A DNA stretch of 64,000 nt from Jackrogersella multiformis (Eukaryota; Ascomycota; Sordariomycetes; Xylariales; Hypoxylaceae), in assembly GCA_902806575.1 (NCBI GenBank), contig CADCXD010000001.1, positions 248,001 to 312,000 on the forward strand, given 5' to 3'. The notes beneath the pieces were generated by a model. It was not told the origin of the DNA, did no database searches, and saw only the letters and a list, made by a program, of their open reading frames with translations. Positions 58,190 through 64,000 of the stretch are shown here, piece by piece (position 1 is the first letter of the stretch; the number at the start of each line of letters is the position of its first letter). The translations under genes and the position numbers were made by a program.

Positions 58190-58237
58190 CCTACCTAGGT
58201 ACCTACCTAAGGTAGCCTACCTTTCTAGGTAGGTAGC
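58190..58237. repeat. Cluster of TACCTAGGTA-family motifs
   Basis: Three units in 48 bases: CCTACCTAGGTACCTACC, TAAGGTAGCC and CCTTTCTAGGTAGGTAG. This is the densest cluster of the family in the window. Confidence 0.8.
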
Positions 58238-59130
58238 ACACTCCAAAACCTGCCCTGCGAACGATCATAACCATTCACGTCTCGATGAAACCCCGCCACA
58301 TGAAATTCTCCTCTCTTCTCATTTTTTCATAGGTATTCCATTTCCATTTTCCACCCCCTCTTCCCCCCCTCTCCTTTTTCTCGCAGTCTGGTTGGACCCC
58401 TCACAGCCCTCATCTAATTGTTTTTTTCTTCAGCTTTTCCAATTCTCTACCAATCCTGTAATAACAGATATTTTGTGTATCCAGCCCCTGCATGTTATAT
58501 ATATTATGCCCTTATCTCTCTTCGAATTGGATGGGTTCCAGAGCCAGCAGCTGAGCATCCATCGCAGCCATCGATGCTTTGCAAGGACGCGTACGTTGTA
58601 CCACGTACGGCACAGTCGATCATCTTGTGGTAGTCCTGTGGTAATCCTGTGGTAGGTAGTCCCGTGGATGGGCAAATGGGAATGGATCTCCGATTTGAGA
58701 AAAATTCGTACTTTACTTGCATGATATGATGCTTTCGGCCGCTCTTCTTTTTTTCCTTTTGTGCCACGGTTGCATCGAGTAATTATATCGCTTACAACCA
58801 AGCCTAACAATCTAGCAAAGCAACCTAGCGACCTAGCAACCTAGATATAAATGCGTACATCCATGGAAATATAGAAATGGATGGTATGATGGTATGTATC
58901 TAAAACCGATACGCGGACCAGTGTCCAATTACCGAAGCATTCGCTCACTCGCAGGTAAAGCGGAACGATCAATGCCAATGCCTACATACATTAGTGTACA
59001 TACACTCACTATACCTACTTTGGTACACAGAGCTATGGACCACGGAGTTCCAAATACATTTTCTACCTACTGCCCATCTACACTAGATACCTAGGTAGTC
59101 ATGATGGTGTAGGTAAGTAGTAGAATCCTC

Positions 59131-59170
59131 CGAGTCTGCGAATCTGCGAATCTGCGAGTCTGCGAGTATG
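59131..59170. repeat. Nine-base tandem repeat TCTGCGAAT/TCTGCGAGT
   Basis: About four copies of TCTGCGA(A/G)T in a row, with A/G alternation at one position. Confidence 0.85.
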
Positions 59171-59905
59171 GCTCTTCTCGGCTGCAGTGGGAAAAGAGTC
59201 AAGGTATCGACACATGATGGATGGGCAGCCATGCGCCTATTAGCTTGTGTCTACTCCTTGTCCGTCACGACGCCATTCCTCCACGTCGTCGAAGACCCAT
59301 TTCGAAAGTGGAGCGGACGCTGCTAAAGGCATGCCAGATGATGCACTTACTGCTACATTTACTGCTACATAGTCCATCCATCCAGTACGTAGTGTACTTA
59401 CATCTTACCTCGTCTCATGGCTGCTCATGGCTCATGGCTGCTCATACCTAGGTGGCTACCTACCTACACTAGGTACCTACTCACAACGGCTCATGGTCGT
59501 TGCTATGGAAATACACTACATTATCAAAGACGCGAATTGCCTACTCTGCCAGTCTGCTACTGTATCCTGCCGCCGAACCCTGGCTTCCCGCACCACCCGC
59601 TGTTGGCCAAATCGGCAGCTAATGTATCATCGTAGGGGTCTATCGACACTCCTAACTCCGTTTTGGGAGTATGCACGGATTTCTACGCGGCCAATGCCAA
59701 CCGCCCCATCTAAATGGGTAGTGGTTGTTCGCTGTCCAGTGCTAGGGCGGATCCTCCTCATGCACCATCCCATAGCAGCCATAGATAATCCCACCGAAAG
59801 CGGCATCGCGACCTCTTCACCGCTTCGAACTCATCTCGACCTCTTCATGCCAAACGGGGCTTTGCGGACCCTAAAAAAGTGGAAGCGATTTGCACAGGAG
59901 TAACG

Positions 59906-59956
59906 GGACTCGAACCTGACTGGTTCTTTCAGTTCTTTGCAGAGAAAATTTTCTCT
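59906..59956 (-). other. tRNA-like B-box plus perfect palindrome
   Basis: On the minus strand GGTTCGAGTCC (59906-59916) matches the Pol III B-box consensus exactly. AGAGAAAATTTTCTCT (59941-59956) is a perfect 16-base palindrome 25 bases upstream of it on that strand. I could not fold a full tRNA: no 5' acceptor complement to TACTCCT was found, and the T stem pairs poorly. It may be a tRNA relic, a SINE-type head or chance. Confidence 0.3.
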
Positions 59957-61696
59957 AATTGACCAACGGGTTGTCTCATGAATCACTTGGCCCCCGAACC
60001 TCCGCTTCCGAGAGGCTATCCCGCCGGCGACCATTGGAGGGCAACGCAAGGCAGCGAACCACAGATCGCACCGATGACTCTCACGATACCTAGGTACGAG
60101 TTGTACTCATCGGCTCTACCAACCCACTGTTTGTTGGGAGATGGATCGACGCCATACATTAGGTACGTATGATTTTCCTCCGTGTCTGCGATAGATCAGA
60201 TGTATCTAGTGTACTCGACACGACCTTAAATCCACATAAAGCACGGACGAGCGTGTCCGCGTTTTCGCGTCGTGTCCTCGGCATCATCCTATCTTCTTAA
60301 CACGCCCTCTCCGAATAGGATATCTGGGTGTTTTTTGCCACCCTTCACCGCAAATCCAAGCATTCATTCACGTGGATATGCATCGCACCTTTCCCCCTTC
60401 AGCCCCTTCAACCCTTCACCCAGCCGAATTCAGAACGAGGTTCAGCACCACTGCACGTGATCTCGTAACATAACGTCGACCTACACTAAGGTATGCATAT
60501 CATGCACGCATCGGCGCCAAAGACTATTATCTACGGCTCGAGTCTTGTGTTGCCAATGACGGGAAGTGGATGCCACTCCATTCATAGATGCATAGGTTCC
60601 CGTGGATCGAAAACCACATTTGCGAACCAAGTCGGGGATCGTTCTAAGCTACGTAATGAATCGATACTCGGACGTGGCTACAAGTTGTCTTCTGATGATG
60701 GCTCATGACACGAGTATCATAGCAGAGAAATCACGTGTAGGTATGGACAGGTAGGTAAGATGATGCCGATGTTTCTGAGTCGTGGCCTAGCCTTGCCTAT
60801 TCTAGATAGCTCATACAAGACAAGTCACTTCATAGACATTTCAGACACTTCACAGCAGAATCAGGGAGTAGTCAGTCCAAGTAAATCCTGCAGGCATCCA
60901 CTCAGCGGCATGGACCTAATCTAAAAGCAATCACTCAAGTTCCTATACAGTATACATATGCATATACACAAGGCTGCCGAGTTACGTAAAGTATCTGCCA
61001 CCAAGAAGACTTCACAAACCATACAATGCCAGTAGCCGCACACTGCCTTCACAATCAACCATCAACCTCATTGTGTAACCCACCCCCCTTCGGCCACCTT
61101 GATCTAGAACAGGTACACGTAGCAATGCGGCTCTTAGCAAACGGCCCCTTCTCCAATACATACATCCTGGATATACATACCCGTAGACCTTGATTCGGCT
61201 CCCAGCCGTTATGCGCATAGCCGCGTCGTCGATATTACTGGGAGCAGGCTGTAACATGTCTAGTGTAGGGCGGAAAAGAAGATTCTGAGTGGGCTTGGGT
61301 AGGTAGCCCGGCTACCTAGATGCGTATGACTCACGCCGGAGGAGAGCTGGCGCGCGGAGCGGTCAAGGGCGAGGCTGGGGGTGGGAGTGGGAGTGAGAGT
61401 GAGATGAGGCTCAAGTGAGAATACCGAGATGGTAAGTATACCTAAGGTATGTACGATGTAAAGATATCTAACCTAGTAAGTGGTGTGTGAATGAAAGGAG
61501 GAACAAGATCTGTACTGATAGGTAACCGGCTTGTGTCTTCTAGGTGTAACCATGTCTGAGGATTAAGAAATATCTGATAGTCTATCAATCCTCCCTCCTC
61601 TCCAGCATAACCATACCGACGTCTTCAGCCCCTCCCCCTCCCCCATTAGCCAACACCCCCATCTCAATCCTTCACGCAAGCAAACTCCCCCTCCCC

Positions 61697-62348
61697 TTAC
61701 CCACCAGCACCAGTATCCGGCGCGCTCCCGTGCACGGCGTCGGCCCAGGGCTGTATGACGTACTGGTTGAGGATGGGGTAGAGCAGGCCGAGGAAGCCGA
61801 GGGTGACGGCGTAGAACTCGGGGCGCCGGTAGAAGGGCCCGCGGAACAGCGCGCGGTTGCGGGCCGCGTCGCGCCGCCGCGCCCGCGCCCGCGCTTCCTC
61901 TTGGAATACCGCGCGCTCGTGCGAGGCGCTGGAGGGAGTATGCGGGTGGTTAGTTGGTTGGTTGGTAAGCTTCAGTCGGTGGTTGGTGGGGAGAGGGAAG
62001 AGGGAAGCGGGAGTAGGCTCAAGGAGGCGAGGATGGATAGGATAGGTAGGTAGTGCAACATTTTATATATACTTATTGGTAGACAGATAGATAAACAGAG
62101 AAACACAAAAACATAAACATAAACCAGACTCACAACGTATCCCTGTACGCCTGATCCGCCGCCATCCTCTGCTGCTTCTGCTGCTGCTGCTGCTGGTGCT
62201 CTTCGAAGTTCGCAAACGACGAGGCCGAGGGCTTCGATGCGGTGCCGTGCTGGAACGAGGCCTGGCGTGACGGCGATGGTCGTATGTGCGACGGCGGGGT
62301 TGGGTGGTAGTGGCTGAACGTTTCGAAGTGGTGGGCGGCGGTATCCAT
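61697..62348 (-). CDS. Small single-pass membrane protein, 148 residues, unknown function
   Basis: Two exons, 62348-62134 and 61928-61697, joined across a 205-nt intron (GTGAGT ... CCTCCAG), give 148 residues; the frame closes on TAA. I do not recognise the family. The first 50 residues are polar (His, Pro, Ser), then a Gln run (HQQQQQQKQQ) leads into a strongly basic helix (FQEEARARARRRDAARNRAL). Residues about 110-130 (FYAVTLGFLGLLYPIL) form one hydrophobic segment, followed by a short tail with QPWAD. The basic helix before a single membrane segment, with a short far side, resembles small organelle membrane proteins; the location is inference. The Gln run comes from a CTG/CAG-type triplet repeat (62172-62200) that could vary between strains. 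The second exon lies in GC-rich DNA. Confidence 0.68.
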
Positions 62349-62832
62349 GGTATTGATGAATTAGTGTGTGTGTGTGTATGTGGTATGTGATGTTTCCTGG
62401 CTGAAGATATAGTAGTGATTTTATTTACGAGGTTATGGATTTCGATAATGTAGTTCGATGAGCGATTGTATCTTGTTATAAAAAGGCTGTGGCTTGAAGA
62501 CCAAAGCCTCTACTCTTCCGAGAAGTAGAAATACAATTGGAAACATCAACTCATGCATTTATAGCACCTATATGTAGGTAGTCCTTCCACATAGATTTTG
62601 TCGTTCTTTCCCTACTCACCCCTTTCCCTCCTTTCCCCCCTGAAGTATGTCATGTAGTTAAGGAAAGCCTGATACAGAGCCGTCATATATCGAAATATAC
62701 ATATTATTCATATCGTAATGCCCTACCATGTGCGTGATAACGTTAATGACGTTATAATATATCGAAGGTATCATGAGTATGGCCAGACGTCCCCCAAGAA
62801 CACACTACGCGAATGAGCCCGGAACTAGAAAC
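62349..62832. other. Intergenic region before the RBR ligase
   Basis: About 480 bases with the leader of the small membrane protein gene and the 3' side of the RBR gene. A GT repeat lies near 62366-62380. No gene is recognised. Confidence 0.55.
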
Positions 62833-64000
62833 TCATTTGGTAGGTATATCCATCTCGTATATCGAGTCGCCATCGAGCCCGCCATCCTCAAACCAAGCAT
62901 CGACGTTCTCGCCATTCTCAATCTCATCGAGCTCCATATCGTTGAGCATACGCTCGCGCTCTTCGACCACGACGGTCACCCACCGGAGCTCAGCCGCTTT
63001 GCGCAACGTGAAGGCGTTCTGCTTTTCCCGTGTGCTCTCCATCAATCTGAGTTCCGCCGCCCCCGTGAGCTCCTTTTGAGTTCCTAGTTCCTCTTCTAAT
63101 TTCCAGTAGTAGTTTTCCAGTTCGTTATCCCTCCATTTCTCCCAATTCCTAAAACCATTGTCCATTTTACGCTTCAGCTCCTTCATGGAAGCCTCTACTT
63201 GGTTTTCGCTGTCCTGCTTTCGGGACCAGTATGCCTTCAGCTTGGCCCGGTACTGCTCTTCAATCTGGTACTCTTTGGCAACACGCGCCATATATTCCCT
63301 GTCGAATGCATTTTCCTGGTTGGAGAACTTGGTGTTCGCAGCAACAATTGAATTCTCCCAATCCTCCTTTCGCGTCTCCCGAAACTTTGCTAGTTCTGCG
63401 GCGCCTTGGTTCTCGAGTTCGGCCCCTTTCTCGCTGTGTTTGCGCTGTACAATACCTCGCTGAAGCCCATTTATATTTGCGAATACCCCTCGGAGTTCCT
63501 GAAATTTGACTTCTACGCCTCGTCGTCTCTCGCCCTCGCGTCTTATGCGCTCTTCAAGTTTTCTTGCCCGGCGTTCCTCGGCTAATCGCTCCTGTTCTTG
63601 TCGCAATAGCTCGGCCTTAAGCGCTTCTTCACGTTCGAACTCTTCCACTAACCGCAAAGCTTCCTGAATCTCGGCTTCTTCTTGATCATCTCTGTCCCGA
63701 CGAGCAAGGCGTCGATCTTCCGCTCCCTTTTTGACGGCGGCTAATTGTTCCATGCTGCAACTGCATGTTCGCCAGCGTGCCCCGCAGACATAGCAGAACT
63801 CGGCTCCGCATCGACATGTCATATGTTGGCATGCTTCTCTATGCTCGACGTATGCACTGAAACAACGAAAGTCAGTAATAACTTCTTCGGGTAAAGATTT
63901 TAGGGGATTTGGCCATATCTAAGTAGTGTCTGGCTCCAAAGACAGATCAAGAAGGGTAAAATAACTCTCGATGGTACATACTGGCAACCATAGCAGCGCT
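62833..64000 (-). CDS. RBR-type (RING/IBR) E3 ubiquitin ligase, C-terminal part (runs off the right edge)
   Basis: Two exons are seen. The upstream one ends at 63982 (CYGC, then part of a His codon) and the last is 63856-62833. The 125-nt intron (63981..63857, GTATGT ... TTTCAG) joins CYGC in frame to HAYVEHREAC. Together they read as the final zinc-binding part of an IBR/RING2 module: CYGC, the HREAC and QHMTCRCG ligands, EFCYVCG and WRTCSC. The rest, about 300 residues, is a long Glu/Lys/Arg-rich coiled coil (from REEALKAELLRQEQERLAEE onward) with no further domain, ending in an acidic tail (DELNDMELDEIENG-like, then EMDIPTK). RBR ligases pass ubiquitin through a catalytic cysteine of RING2. 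The N-terminal RING1 and most of the IBR lie beyond the window, so the substrate class cannot be named. The long coiled-coil tail is common in filamentous-fungal RBR proteins. Confidence 0.85.

Larger units (their letters stand above)
56544..61696. other. Gene-poor region, 5.1 kb, upstream of the WG-repeat gene
   Basis: No gene is recognised. The first kilobase is the likely promoter and leader of the WG-repeat gene. A GGTAC repeat lies at 57109-57131, a 9-base repeat at 59131-59170, and dense TACCTAGGTA-family copies near 57920, 58071, 58190-58237, 59085, 59448 and 59472. The longest open frame (59427-59903 plus) has no domain. A tRNA-like B box and a perfect palindrome lie at 59906-59956. 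Confidence 0.55.

Noticed and set aside
59427..59903. 158-codon plus-strand frame
   Set aside because: No recognisable domain, Cys and Arg scattered without pattern, overlaps another frame and repeat motifs. Not supported as a gene.
1..64000. Secondary-metabolite cluster, CRISPR array, rRNA or telomeric repeat
   Set aside because: No synthase, no array of regular spacers, no rRNA and no TTAGGG-type tract was seen. The genes are unrelated housekeeping functions of a fungal chromosome.

Overview
The window is nuclear DNA of a filamentous ascomycete (Pezizomycotina, most likely a sordariomycete; no species is claimed). The evidence is single genes with short GT-AG introns of mostly 50-160 nt carrying CTRAC-type branch points, fungal gene families (ERB1, LYS4, RTC4, a Tgl-like patatin, a CYR1-type adenylate cyclase with leucine-rich repeats, a PP2C-like region and a class III cyclase domain), and no operons. 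Exon joins were worked out by eye and checked for frame closure.

Layout. 1-975: the 5' part of a broken NACHT/STAND-type NTPase gene (minus). 1752-4118: ERB1/BOP1 (plus). 4.1-14.5 kb: gene-poor, with one orphan ORF (9105-9836, minus). 14547-17754: an 11-exon homoaconitase (LYS4 family, minus) bordered by AT-rich tracts. 17.8-20.9 kb: gene-poor, with a possible short inverted-repeat element. 20884-23020: a patatin-like protein (minus). 23946-36287: the gene-dense core, with LEO1 (minus), a MOB kinase-activator protein (plus, with a 1.1-kb first intron), a small PSI-domain membrane protein (plus), the MoaD-type molybdopterin synthase subunit (minus), RPS28 (minus), dynactin p50 (minus) and RTC4 (plus). 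39780-46574: adenylate cyclase (plus). 48440-48512: a tRNA-Gly(CCC)-like gene (minus). 49657-56543: a 2231-residue disordered protein with repeated Trp-Gly modules (minus). 61697-62348: a small single-pass membrane protein (minus). 62833-64000: the C-terminal part of an RBR ubiquitin ligase (minus), running off the right edge.

The genes are mostly unrelated housekeeping functions (ribosome assembly and translation, lysine synthesis, PAF1 transcription complex, dynein motor, cAMP signalling, Mo-cofactor) and do not form a pathway cluster. Two things stand out. First, a short palindromic family built on TACCTAGGTA with adjoining GTAG/CTAC units is scattered through nearly every intergenic stretch and was not seen in the coding exons. 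Second, the 2231-residue protein alternates acidic/proline tracts, Trp-Gly cores and lysine-rich tails at least 15 times. I do not recognise this architecture as a named family, and it is the best candidate here for something undescribed.
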